From: Saprospiraceae bacterium
GTDB lineage: Bacteria; Bacteroidota; Bacteroidia; Chitinophagales; Saprospiraceae
DNA: 53,299 nucleotides
Direction of reading: 5' to 3'
Assembly: GCA_020629615.1 (NCBI GenBank)
Contig: JAHDCZ010000009.1
Span: 1 to 53,299, forward strand
This document shows positions 28,033 through 36,083 of the stretch, one piece after another (position 1 is the stretch's first letter; the number at the start of each line of letters is the position of its first letter). The translations under genes were made by a program, and so were the position numbers. The notes beneath the pieces are model-generated. The model did no database searches. It was not told the DNA's origin and saw nothing but the letters and a program-made list of their open reading frames with translations.

Positions 28033-28563
28033 TTATTTTTGTGCAATACTATACTCTGCTTCGGAAATTTTGATTTTATATTTTGAAGCCACTATTTTTT
28101 TCTTATCCTGGCTTAAAGCATTAAATGATTTTCCAAATTGTTGGTTGGAATAATCATTTCTTAAAGTTTGATATGCCAATTTTATCTGCGCATACAATTG
28201 TACATAGTCTTCATAAGAAGTTCTTATATCATTCATTAGAGAGATAACGGCATTTTCTGGCTCCCGTGGTTTGAGCATTGATTTTTGCGGATTTTCTACA
28301 AAGTCCATTACTAAGAGCTTAACTTTATTCAAAGCAATGATTTCTCCATTAAGGAGAATTTCATTGTCTTCATTGATCTTTATTTTGAGTAGATTTCTTT
28401 TTGATATTGGTCCAGGTGTGGTGAACTCATGATACTTTGGAAGTATAACCGACACGGCCTTGTCTTGATTAATCTCCGTCGCAACTAAAAAGAAAATCAA
28501 TAAAAGAAAGGCAATATCCGCCATCGCTCCAGTATTGATTTCTGCAGAATGTCTTTTTCTCAT
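28033..28563 (-). CDS. ExbD/TolR-family energy-coupling protein (first copy, long form)
   Basis: A 176-residue ExbD-like protein: RHSAEINTGAMADIAFLLLIFFL holds one membrane helix with the conserved Asp16, followed by the periplasmic domain (VILPKYHEF, LLKIKINEDNEILLNG). A helical C-terminal part of about 70 residues (SYEDYVQLYAQIKLAYQTL...) extends beyond the usual ExbD length. It is found before the second exbD gene and after a tiny two-helix membrane protein. Long ExbD forms of this kind are seen in Bacteroidota, where exbB often comes first; here it does not. Confidence 0.88.
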   Translation of the reverse strand: MRKRHSAEINTGAMADIAFLLLIFFLVATEINQDKAVSVILPKYHEFTTPGPISKRNLLKIKINEDNEILLNGEIIALNKVKLLVMDFVENPQKSMLKPREPENAVISLMNDIRTSYEDYVQLYAQIKLAYQTLRNDYSNQQFGKSFNALSQDKKKIVASKYKIKISEAEYSIAQK

Positions 28564-28644
28564 AAGTAAATTGCTTTACCTATAAGATTCTAAGAAAGAA
28601 TATTTTGGTGTTTAGAATATAAAAGAAAGGAAGGGCATTAAGCC

Positions 28645-28800
28645 TTAAACCCAATCCATTGCATACACAAAAGAAGTTCCAAGGAAAGGTAACATTACCC
28701 AAAACCATTCTGGCATCATCCAAAGAAATGCTATTGTTCCAATTAGAGAGATAATGAACATTAACCAAAATTTTCCAGTAGAACTTGCTTCATTTGCCAT
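28645..28800 (-). CDS. Tiny two-helix membrane protein upstream of the exbD pair
   Basis: A 51-residue protein (MANEASSTGKFWLMF...) made almost wholly of two hydrophobic segments, FWLMFIISLIGTIAFLWMM and EWFWVMLPFLGTSFVYAMDW. In-frame starts up to 28881 exist, but they would add a polar stretch and overlap the divergent mevalonate kinase gene, so the Met at 28800 is preferred. It precedes the two exbD genes on the same strand with an 81-bp gap. No family is recognised. A role as a small partner of the ExbD proteins is only inferred from position. Confidence 0.6.
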   Translation of the reverse strand: MANEASSTGKFWLMFIISLIGTIAFLWMMPEWFWVMLPFLGTSFVYAMDWV

Positions 28801-28863
28801 GGTGTAATTATTTTTCAATTCTGCAACAAAGCTAAAAACATTTTTATAATCTTGCATCAATAA

Positions 28864-29760
28864 GTGAGTAATTTGAAGCATTTCGAGGCAAAGAAATATT
28901 ATTCTAAACTTTTGTTCATTGGAGAATATTCCGTGTTACATGGACATAAGGCGATGGCAGTCCCTCTACGGTCTTACTATGGCTCATGGGTAGAAACCAA
29001 GGATTCTGATGATCGAATTGAAGAACTCCTAGAATATCTTGATAATATTAAATTTGAACAACCTGAATTTGAACTTAAAAGACGGGAAATAAACATCTAT
29101 CAACACCGCCTTCGGTTCGATTCGAATATTCCGTTGGGCTACGGTCTTGGTAGCTCGGGAGCCCTTACAGCAGCGCTTTTTGATCGATTTATTGCTTGTC
29201 CGAGAGGGATTGATTTAGTTTCATTAAAAAATGTTTTAGGACAAATAGAATCTTATTTTCATGGATCTAGTTCAGGTACAGATCCTTTGGTCAGTTATTT
29301 GAATCAAGCTTTTATTTTATCACCAAGTTCGATAGAAATGACGGACGCTACAATAAGCGATAGTTGTTTCGAATTCTATTTGTACGACAGTGGGTTGAAA
29401 CGAAACACTGCAAATTTAGTCCGTAAATATCAATCAATGAGAAAGTCAGATACTAAATTTTTATCTCGTACAAATGATATGGGGCTTTTGAACGACAAAT
29501 TGATTGATGCTCTTGTACTGAAAGATCCCAATAGCTTTCTTGAAAACTTCGTTTCTTTAAGCGAATTACAATTTGAGATCATGAAGGATTTTATTCCGGA
29601 ATTCGTAAAGAAGGATTGGAAGGCAGGATTGGAGAGCAAAGCATTTTATATGAAGTTATGTGGCGCTGGGGGCGGTGGATTCTTTTTGATTTTAAATAGA
29701 TCGGATGATGATCATTTAATGTCATTATTTGGTGATCGCGTTTCTCCTGTTTTTAAATAG
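28864..29760 (+). CDS. GHMP-family mevalonate kinase
   Basis: A 298-residue GHMP kinase. The N-terminus KLLFIGEYSVLHGHKAMAVP is the kinase opening of the mevalonate-kinase group. The ATP loop is PLGYGLGSSGALTAA (near residue 95), the catalytic-site region is ESYFHGSSSGTDPLVSYL, and motif 3 is KLCGAGGGGFFLI. These fit mevalonate kinase, which feeds isoprenoid synthesis in the Bacteroidota that use the mevalonate pathway; other pathway genes are not in the window. An in-frame stop directly precedes GTG 28864, and no ATG lies near, so GTG is the likely start. Confidence 0.85.
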   Translation: MSNLKHFEAKKYYSKLLFIGEYSVLHGHKAMAVPLRSYYGSWVETKDSDDRIEELLEYLDNIKFEQPEFELKRREINIYQHRLRFDSNIPLGYGLGSSGALTAALFDRFIACPRGIDLVSLKNVLGQIESYFHGSSSGTDPLVSYLNQAFILSPSSIEMTDATISDSCFEFYLYDSGLKRNTANLVRKYQSMRKSDTKFLSRTNDMGLLNDKLIDALVLKDPNSFLENFVSLSELQFEIMKDFIPEFVKKDWKAGLESKAFYMKLCGAGGGGFFLILNRSDDDHLMSLFGDRVSPVFK

Positions 29761-29974
29761 GAGATGTGAAGAGATATTAAGATAACCTTGGAATGACTAT
29801 TTTTCTCAATCTTTCAAAAAACACTTAAAGTTTATAATCATTCAATTGTATAAACACATTGGAGGTGACTTTAGATTCTTCCATCGGCCATACACATCGC
29901 ATAACATAATCAGTTTAATATTTAGTCTAGAGCTTCAAGAAGAACATAATAAAACATCCACCTGATAATTAAAC

Positions 29975-32176
29975 CTATTGATTCAGATAAGATAAGAAAT
30001 TGGCTAGATCAGGATATTGCTCTACTTTAAGTGGAAGATCATTCCTCTCTATTCGTATTCCATCAAGATATGCTGTTATTTTGGTATCATTAAGTTCACT
30101 TCGCACCAACAGATCTTTCACTCTTTTTGCCGATTCAAAATCACTCACCAATCCAATGGTATATACATAGGCACCGTTTTCTTCTTCGATGATCACATCG
30201 TCCGATTTAGAGACGATTGGATTTTGATACATTTGATTTACTTTGGCAATCTGAACCCTGTAGGATAAACCCTCCAGATTTGTATAGAATAAATCATTTT
30301 TATAGTCTTTCAAATATTCCGCTACGACGGGCTTATCCTTTATAACTTTCAAGTTTACTTCTTCAGCATTCAAAATATCTATATCAATGCGACGATTTAT
30401 TTTCTCGGCTAAAGCTATTTTCTTGCCAGCCAATTCATTTTTAACAGATGGATAATTGGGTCCACATGCTAATAGTTGAAATCTTTTTGGATCAGATCCT
30501 TGACTAACCATGTAGTCTCTAATTTTCTCAGCTCTTTTTATTGAGAAATAAAGATCATAATTCGGTAATCCTTCGGCAATACTGTGACTCACCAAGCGAA
30601 TTTTAAGATCTGGATAAATGATCATCAAATCTTTTATATCCTTAAATTTTACGAGATTTTGAGGTGTTAAAACATTATCATCATCCCCATAAAAAAATGA
30701 GCTAATTACCACTTCTCTTTGCTTAGTTTCAACAACTTCCTCTTCATTGCTCTCCTCAAGTACTATTTCAGAAAGTGTAGAAGGATCAATTTCTGGATTT
30801 TCAATTAACTGCTCCAAATACTTCTCATAGGAATTTTCAAAATATGGAAAGCTCGATGAATAGGTCAACTGTGTCATATTTTGCTTTGTTAGATAAGCAA
30901 TATATAAGTCGAATCCCCCCTCACCTTTCTTTCTATTCGAGCTTAATGTAGCTGTCATCCCATTGTTGGATAATCGATAATATAAATCATCGGCTGTTGA
31001 ATTGATAGGCAATCCCAAATTTGACAAAGGTTTCCATGAAGACTTCTCTTGATCAAACTGTGTCGAAAAAATATCATACCCCCCAAATCCTTCGTTTCGA
31101 TTTGAGCTCAAAAAAAGTGTTTTCCCATCATTAGATACAAATGGGCTTACTTCGTCATATCTTGAGTTTATTTTTGGTCCCAAATTAAACGGCAATGTCC
31201 AATCACCATCTCTAAAACCAACGACATATAAATCATATCCTCCATAACCTCCAGCTCTTTTGGAAGAAAAAACGAAAGTAGAATCGTCAAACACTGTGAG
31301 ATAGTCATCACCCAACTCTCCAACGATCGGACTAATCAATTGACTAGGAAAAACTCCAGGATCTCTACCGGCTTTGAACGTATCAACTAGAATAGTTCCT
31401 TTCGACAAATCAGTCAAAGATTTCTTATAAAACAAAATTGAACCATCAGAACTAAAATCTAAGATTCTGTCATTTTTTGGGGAGTTTAACAAAGGATCTA
31501 TAGATGACGGATTTTGCCAAATACCGTTTGATGATTCAGCAACAAGTATATCTAAAAAATAAGATCCTAAGATATCATCTTTAAGTCCTTTTTCGTTTCT
31601 CAATCCACCTGTGCTACCCTCACGATTAGAAGAAAAGTAATACCTATCGTTATAATTAGGGCTTTGAATCGCATTGAATTCGTTGTATTTAGAATTTACA
31701 ACGTCTCCTAAATTTTCTACGAATGCAATCTGATCATCATAGGCGTGATCAATCCCGTAAGCACATTGCTTTATTTTTCTAACAATATCTGCACGCTGAT
31801 CTTTGTTCTCCGAGTAACGCAAATACTTTTTAAAAAAGATTGCTGCGTTTTTAAAATCATTCTCAGCAAAATTGGTCAGACCTAAATAATAATAAAGATC
31901 TTTTTTATCAAATCTTAGAGCAACAAGGCGGTTTAAATCTGCTTTGGCTTGCGGAATTTTATGACATTCATAATTACAAATAGCACGATTGTATAAGGCA
32001 TCCTTTGATGTATTAATCTTGTCGTAAATGTTATACAACTTTAAGGCTTGAAAATAATTACCATTTTTAAAGTATCTATCTGCATCCTTCTTAATGGACT
32101 TTTGGCCCATTACATTACCAGCAAAAATCAAAGTAATTGCGACAATAAGAAATTTTATGTTGATAACTCTATTCAA
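29975..32176 (-). CDS. PorE-like protein: TPR, PD40 propeller, OmpA-like and SPOR-like domains
   Basis: A 733-residue exported protein with a signal peptide (1-24, GNVMGQ). TPR-type repeats follow at about 30-130 (YFKNGNYFQALKLYNIYDK), then PD40 propeller blades at about 150-430 (GGYGGYDLYVVGF, FLSSNRNEGFGGYDIF), an OmpA-like domain at about 485-610 and a C-terminal SPOR-like segment at about 635-705 (SYRVQIAKV...). The layout matches the T9SS component PorE. In the OmpA domain the diaminopimelate-binding Asp (usually HTD) is Ile (SHSIAEG), while the Arg 15 residues later (IKRAEK) is kept, so classic peptidoglycan binding may be lost. It starts 10 bp after the E2 gene and is likely co-transcribed. 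The SPOR assignment is tentative. Confidence 0.82.
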   Translation of the reverse strand: MNRVINIKFLIVAITLIFAGNVMGQKSIKKDADRYFKNGNYFQALKLYNIYDKINTSKDALYNRAICNYECHKIPQAKADLNRLVALRFDKKDLYYYLGLTNFAENDFKNAAIFFKKYLRYSENKDQRADIVRKIKQCAYGIDHAYDDQIAFVENLGDVVNSKYNEFNAIQSPNYNDRYYFSSNREGSTGGLRNEKGLKDDILGSYFLDILVAESSNGIWQNPSSIDPLLNSPKNDRILDFSSDGSILFYKKSLTDLSKGTILVDTFKAGRDPGVFPSQLISPIVGELGDDYLTVFDDSTFVFSSKRAGGYGGYDLYVVGFRDGDWTLPFNLGPKINSRYDEVSPFVSNDGKTLFLSSNRNEGFGGYDIFSTQFDQEKSSWKPLSNLGLPINSTADDLYYRLSNNGMTATLSSNRKKGEGGFDLYIAYLTKQNMTQLTYSSSFPYFENSYEKYLEQLIENPEIDPSTLSEIVLEESNEEEVVETKQREVVISSFFYGDDDNVLTPQNLVKFKDIKDLMIIYPDLKIRLVSHSIAEGLPNYDLYFSIKRAEKIRDYMVSQGSDPKRFQLLACGPNYPSVKNELAGKKIALAEKINRRIDIDILNAEEVNLKVIKDKPVVAEYLKDYKNDLFYTNLEGLSYRVQIAKVNQMYQNPIVSKSDDVIIEEENGAYVYTIGLVSDFESAKRVKDLLVRSELNDTKITAYLDGIRIERNDLPLKVEQYPDLANFLSYLNQ

Positions 32177-32186
32177 AGTTTACTCT

Positions 32187-33521
32187 TTACAATTCTTGTG
32201 ACGTATCGAATGCTTCTAAGTAATCCCCTACTCGTCTTAAAAATGATCCTCCTAAGAAACCATCTACCACTCTATGATCATATGACAAGGACAAAAACAT
32301 CATATGTCGGATAGCTATAACGTCCCCATATTCTGTTTCAAGTACTCCTGGTTTTTTCCGTATCGCCCCGGCAGCCATGATTGCGACTTGAGGTTGATTA
32401 ATAATTGGAGTACCCATCACATTTCCAAATGTACCTACATTGGTCAAGGTAAAAGTTCCTCCTTGTATTTCTTCGGGTTTAAGTTGATTTGCTCGTGCAC
32501 GATTAGCCAAATCATTGACACTTTTGGCCAAGCCTACCAAATTGAGATTATCGGCATTTTTAATCACTGGAACAATCAAATTACCAGAGGGCAATGCAGC
32601 CGCCATTCCAATATTAATATCCTTTTTTACAATAATATTCTGTCCATCCACCGAAACATTTATCATCGGAAAATCCCCAATAGCCTTAGCTACAGCTTCC
32701 ACAAAAATTGGAGTAAAAGTGATCTTTTGACCATACTTTTCCTGAAACAATTTCTTTTGTTTATTTCTCCAATTCACAATATTTGTCATGTCCACCTCTA
32801 TAAAAGAGGTCACATGAGGTGATGTCTGTTTTGACATTACCATATGATCGGCAATCAATTTTCTCATTCGGTCCATCTCAATAATTTCATGACCACCAGA
32901 AGAAAAGCTTTGATTTACCGATGCCTTGTTTGTCACTGGCGCTGAAGGTGGCGCAGATACCATTTTGGCAGCTTGAGTATGTCCATTAGCCCCTGATTTG
33001 AGATAAGCCAAAATATCCTTTTTTGTAACTCTGCCCTTTGCTCCAGAACCTGATATAGCGTCCAACTGCACTTGAGATATTCCCTCGGCCTTCGCAATAC
33101 TTCGTACGAGTGGGGAATAAAAACGATTTGACTCACTAGGTTTCAGGACAGCGACAGTCTCTTCGACTGGTTTAGTTTCTATTTTGGAGGCGGCAGGCGC
33201 AGGAGGAGAAGCAGGTAAAACATTTACCTTTTCTTCCTTTTCTTTTTGAGGCTTTGAAGGAGTTGGCGCCGCTTCTTCTCCCTCCGTAGAGATAATTGCG
33301 ATTACTTTTCCGATCTCAACAACGTCATTTTCTTGGTATAAAATCTCCGTTAAAACACCTTCTGTTGGAGAAGGGATTTCTGAATCAACTTTATCGGTTG
33401 CAATTTCTAATATTGTCTCATCCATTGCGATTGAATCACCAACATTTTTGACCCATTTCAAAATGGTTGCTTCCATGATACTCTCACCCATCTTGGGCAT
33501 GATCAGCTCTATTTTTGCCAT
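32187..33521 (-). CDS. 2-oxo acid dehydrogenase E2 (dihydrolipoyl acyltransferase)
   Basis: The E2 core of a 2-oxo acid dehydrogenase complex, which passes an acyl group from lipoate to CoA. The lipoyl domain (1-78) has the lipoate-bearing Lys44 in EIATDKVDSE. A Pro/Ala/Lys-rich linker leads to an E1/E3-binding domain at about 135-175 (SPLVRSIAKAEGI, GAKGRVTKKDIL). The acyltransferase domain ends with the catalytic motif SYDHRVVDG near residue 415. One lipoyl domain and 444 residues fit the branched-chain or general Bacteroidota E2; the substrate cannot be fixed. E1 and E3 genes are not in the window. It lies 39 bp after cinA. Confidence 0.93.
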   Translation of the reverse strand: MAKIELIMPKMGESIMEATILKWVKNVGDSIAMDETILEIATDKVDSEIPSPTEGVLTEILYQENDVVEIGKVIAIISTEGEEAAPTPSKPQKEKEEKVNVLPASPPAPAASKIETKPVEETVAVLKPSESNRFYSPLVRSIAKAEGISQVQLDAISGSGAKGRVTKKDILAYLKSGANGHTQAAKMVSAPPSAPVTNKASVNQSFSSGGHEIIEMDRMRKLIADHMVMSKQTSPHVTSFIEVDMTNIVNWRNKQKKLFQEKYGQKITFTPIFVEAVAKAIGDFPMINVSVDGQNIIVKKDINIGMAAALPSGNLIVPVIKNADNLNLVGLAKSVNDLANRARANQLKPEEIQGGTFTLTNVGTFGNVMGTPIINQPQVAIMAAGAIRKKPGVLETEYGDVIAIRHMMFLSLSYDHRVVDGFLGGSFLRRVGDYLEAFDTSQEL

Positions 33522-33560
33522 ATTATTTTTGTGATTAGGATGAGCGCAAAATTACTCTAT

Positions 33561-34805
33561 TTATTGGGTCATTAAAAATTTTCTAAGCATATTCAAGGCG
33601 TAGGTAGTCGTGTACTCAATATTAAGTTTTCGATCTTTCGCCAATGATAATTTTTTGGTAACCATGTGCGATTTATTTCCACACGCCAGCCAGACTGTTC
33701 CAACGGGTTTTTCGATGGATCCTCCTCCCGGCCCAGCAATGCCAGAAACTGCAACTGCAAGATCTACTTTCAGCTTGTCCACACATGAATGACACATCTC
33801 TATGACGGTATCCTCACTTACAGCCCCATGTTTTTCCAAAGTTTTTGGATTTACATTTAACATTGAAGTTTTGAGTTCATTGGAATAGCATATTAAACTA
33901 CCTTCATAATAAGCAGAGGCACCTGGTACACTTGTAATTCTCTTGGCAATAGCACCACCTGTACAACTCTCAGCTGTTGCAATTTTTTTGTTTTGCCTTA
34001 CGGCTAATGTTTGTACCGATTCTTCCAAAGTGTTTAAATCAAATCCAAATACATATTCTCCAATCCTTTCCAAAATTCGAGTTTCATAGGCTTGTATTAA
34101 TTTTCTGAGCTCTTCTTCATCTTTCCCATTCGCCGAAAGGCGTAACCTCACTGTCCCTAAACTAGGCAAATATGCAATATTGAGTTCTTCTGGAAAATCA
34201 TTGACAATATCATCAATTTCAGTCGCCAAAACTGACTCTCCAATTCCTACGGTTCTAATTGTACGATGTAAAATGATATCTTTTACATAATCTCTTTTAA
34301 GTATAGGTGCAAAATGTTGACTGAAAATAGTTTTCATCTCATAAGGTACGCCAGGGAGTGATAATAACAACTTGTTTTCTTGCTTAAATAACATGCCTGG
34401 TGCAGTGCCGAGATTGTTTTTTAAAATAATGGCTTTGGTAGGCATAAAAGCTTGAATTCTATGAGCTTCTTGCGGCTCGCGGCCGAATTTTTTAAAAATG
34501 GAAACAATCCCATCATAGGTTTCTTGATGAAATTCAAGCGTATCTTCAAAATAATCTGCGATGCATTTTTTTGTGATATCATCTCTAGTCGGTCCCAATC
34601 CTCCTGTAGCAATGACAATCGTTGCATTTTTTAACCCATATCCGATCGCCTCTTTGATTTCTTTTTCATCGTCAGCTACCGACAGTACGCGTCTCACATT
34701 TATTCCCAAATCATTCAATTCTTTGCCCAACCATCCCGAATTGGTATCAATGACTTGCCCGATTAAAAGTTCTTTCCCTATGGTCAATAGTATGCATTCT
34801 GTCAT
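33561..34805 (-). CDS. cinA: CinA-family nicotinamide mononucleotide deamidase / competence-damage protein
   Basis: A 414-residue two-domain CinA. The N-terminal MoCF-type domain (1-170) shows TIGKELLIGQVIDTNSGWL, ATGGLGPTRDDITK and LPGVPYEM, the features of the ADP-ribose pyrophosphatase half. The C-terminal PncC-type domain (about 255-410) has TAESCTGGAIAKRIT, GSLICYSNELK and AVSGIAGPGGG, the nicotinamide mononucleotide deamidase half. The enzyme recycles NMN to nicotinate mononucleotide. Start ATG 34805 overlaps the birA stop by 4 bp (ATGA). Confidence 0.95.
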   Translation of the reverse strand: MTECILLTIGKELLIGQVIDTNSGWLGKELNDLGINVRRVLSVADDEKEIKEAIGYGLKNATIVIATGGLGPTRDDITKKCIADYFEDTLEFHQETYDGIVSIFKKFGREPQEAHRIQAFMPTKAIILKNNLGTAPGMLFKQENKLLLSLPGVPYEMKTIFSQHFAPILKRDYVKDIILHRTIRTVGIGESVLATEIDDIVNDFPEELNIAYLPSLGTVRLRLSANGKDEEELRKLIQAYETRILERIGEYVFGFDLNTLEESVQTLAVRQNKKIATAESCTGGAIAKRITSVPGASAYYEGSLICYSNELKTSMLNVNPKTLEKHGAVSEDTVIEMCHSCVDKLKVDLAVAVSGIAGPGGGSIEKPVGTVWLACGNKSHMVTKKLSLAKDRKLNIEYTTTYALNMLRKFLMTQ

Positions 34806-35569
34806 AATATTGTTTCTATTTCTCTAAAATCAAAAAATCTGGATTCTCCTTCTACATCCATGTGCAATTTGCCTTGAGAATCAATTCCCAAAATCGTGCC
34901 TTCAAAAAGCCTTTTATTGCCATCTCTGTATCGTGATAAAACATTTCTACGATATAAATGTTCCAAATACTCACTTTTCAACTCATTCAAGCGACCATTC
35001 CTAAGCTGCAGGTAATAATATTCAAAATCATCAAAAAGCTGATTTAAAACCTGATCGGTCGGTATGTTTTTACTAGATTCTAGGTAGATCGAAGTAGGAT
35101 TGGGCAATTGTTGGGGAAAATCATATTGATTGACGTTTAAGCCAATTCCCACAACGGATTGTTTAATTTTTTTGGTGCTAAGTTGATTTTGAATCAATAT
35201 TCCACAAATCTTATTGTTTTCAACGTAAATATCATTAGGCCATTTAATGTATATGTTTTTATTAAAAATATAGCGTGATAAAAGTTTTCTAATAGACAAA
35301 GCAGAACAAATACTAAGAAAATAGTGTTCATCAAAGGCGAGGAAGTGTGGTTTAAGTAAAAGTGACGTCAGGAGATTCTCAGAAAATTTACTGTGCCAGT
35401 AGCGTCCAATTTGACCTTTTCCGTCCGTTTGAAACTGGGCTGACAAGCAGGTTCCATCAGGTAAATCGCCCGATTTAAGCAATTCAAAAGCTTTTTTATT
35501 GGTTGAATCTACTTGATCAAATTCAAGATGTAATTGACCAATAAAGAGTGAAACATAATGTAATGGCAA
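34802..35569 (-). CDS. birA: Biotin-[acetyl-CoA carboxylase] ligase
   Basis: A 255-residue BPL/LplA-fold ligase that attaches biotin to the carboxylase carrier protein. It has the biotinyl-AMP loop GKGQIGRYW (usual GRGRxGRxW), KWPNDIYVENNKICGILIQ, GIGLNVNQ, and a C-terminal SH3-like domain (GTILGIDSQGKLHMD). There is no N-terminal helix-turn-helix, so it is not also a repressor as in E. coli. No ATG precedes the conserved region; the best start is TTG 35569. It is the first gene of the birA-cinA-E2-PorE-like series and is divergent from rsfS. Confidence 0.93.
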   Translation of the reverse strand: MPLHYVSLFIGQLHLEFDQVDSTNKKAFELLKSGDLPDGTCLSAQFQTDGKGQIGRYWHSKFSENLLTSLLLKPHFLAFDEHYFLSICSALSIRKLLSRYIFNKNIYIKWPNDIYVENNKICGILIQNQLSTKKIKQSVVGIGLNVNQYDFPQQLPNPTSIYLESSKNIPTDQVLNQLFDDFEYYYLQLRNGRLNELKSEYLEHLYRRNVLSRYRDGNKRLFEGTILGIDSQGKLHMDVEGESRFFDFREIETIL

Positions 35570-35585
35570 TGCGTCTTTATTTTAG

Positions 35586-35593
35586 TAACTTTG
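35586..35593 (+). promoter_or_regulatory. Candidate -7 element for rsfS-ftsH
   Basis: TAACTTTG matches TAnnTTTG exactly, 43 bp before the rsfS start, in the short divergent gap after birA. No good -33 TTTG lies at the right distance. Confidence 0.3.
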
Positions 35594-35635
35594 GTACTGA
35601 TTTATTTATAATAAACTTAAAATTAAACATAGAAT

Positions 35636-36022
35636 TTGAGTAATGATAACGTGGCTATCAAAGATGTAAACAGCCCAGAATATCTAAATGATCTGGTAGT
35701 TGATGCAATTCAAGATATAAAAGGACAAAATATATTAAAATTCGATCTCAGAGAAGTCGATGATACCCCAGCTGATTTTTTTGTAATCTGTGAAGGGGAA
35801 TCATCCACTCAAGTCAAAGCAATTGCAAATAATATTTCAAGAAGATTAAAAACAGAAATTGGTGTTCGACCTAATCATTTAGAAGGAATGGCTACTGCCC
35901 AATGGGTATTGTTGGATTATTTCCATACTGTAGTTCATGTCTTCTATCCTGAAACCAGAAAATTCTACGAATTAGAAGATTTGTGGAGTGATGCGAAAAT
36001 TACCGAATACCAAAATTTATAA
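35636..36022 (+). CDS. rsfS: Ribosomal silencing factor
   Basis: A 128-residue RsfS/YbeB/Iojap protein. It binds uL14 and keeps the ribosomal subunits apart in starvation. Family features are ILKFDLREVDDTPADFFVICEGESSTQVKAI in the first half, then HLEGMATAQWVLLDYFHTVVHVF, followed by the closing FYELEDLWSD. The start is TTG 35636; a GTG at 35651 is the only near alternative. It lies 61 bp before ftsH on the same strand. Confidence 0.95.
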   Translation: MSNDNVAIKDVNSPEYLNDLVVDAIQDIKGQNILKFDLREVDDTPADFFVICEGESSTQVKAIANNISRRLKTEIGVRPNHLEGMATAQWVLLDYFHTVVHVFYPETRKFYELEDLWSDAKITEYQNL

Positions 36023-36031
36023 AATTGAGAT

Positions 36032-36060
36032 TTAAACGTTTCTTAAAACCAAACGTTTAA
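36032..36060. promoter_or_regulatory. 10-bp inverted repeat with 9-nt spacer upstream of ftsH
   Basis: TTAAACGTTT at 36032-36041 and AAACGTTTAA at 36051-36060 are exact inverted copies. Each arm contains the palindrome AAACGTTT, and the two palindromes are 17 bp apart. No T-run follows, so it is not a terminator. Position (24 bp before the ftsH ATG) and symmetry suggest a dimeric regulator's operator. Confidence 0.45.
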
Positions 36061-36083
36061 GTAACAAAAATAAGAACAATTCA

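Noticed and set aside
28801-28881. Longer start for the two-helix microprotein (ATG at 28881)
   Set aside because: It would overlap the divergent mevalonate kinase start and add a polar segment; the Met at 28800 gives a compact membrane protein.
32304-32822. A 172-codon plus-strand frame opposite the E2 gene
   Set aside because: It is entirely antisense to the catalytic domain of E2, whose motifs are beyond doubt; its composition (His/Cys/Ser/Ile rich) is that of a shadow frame.
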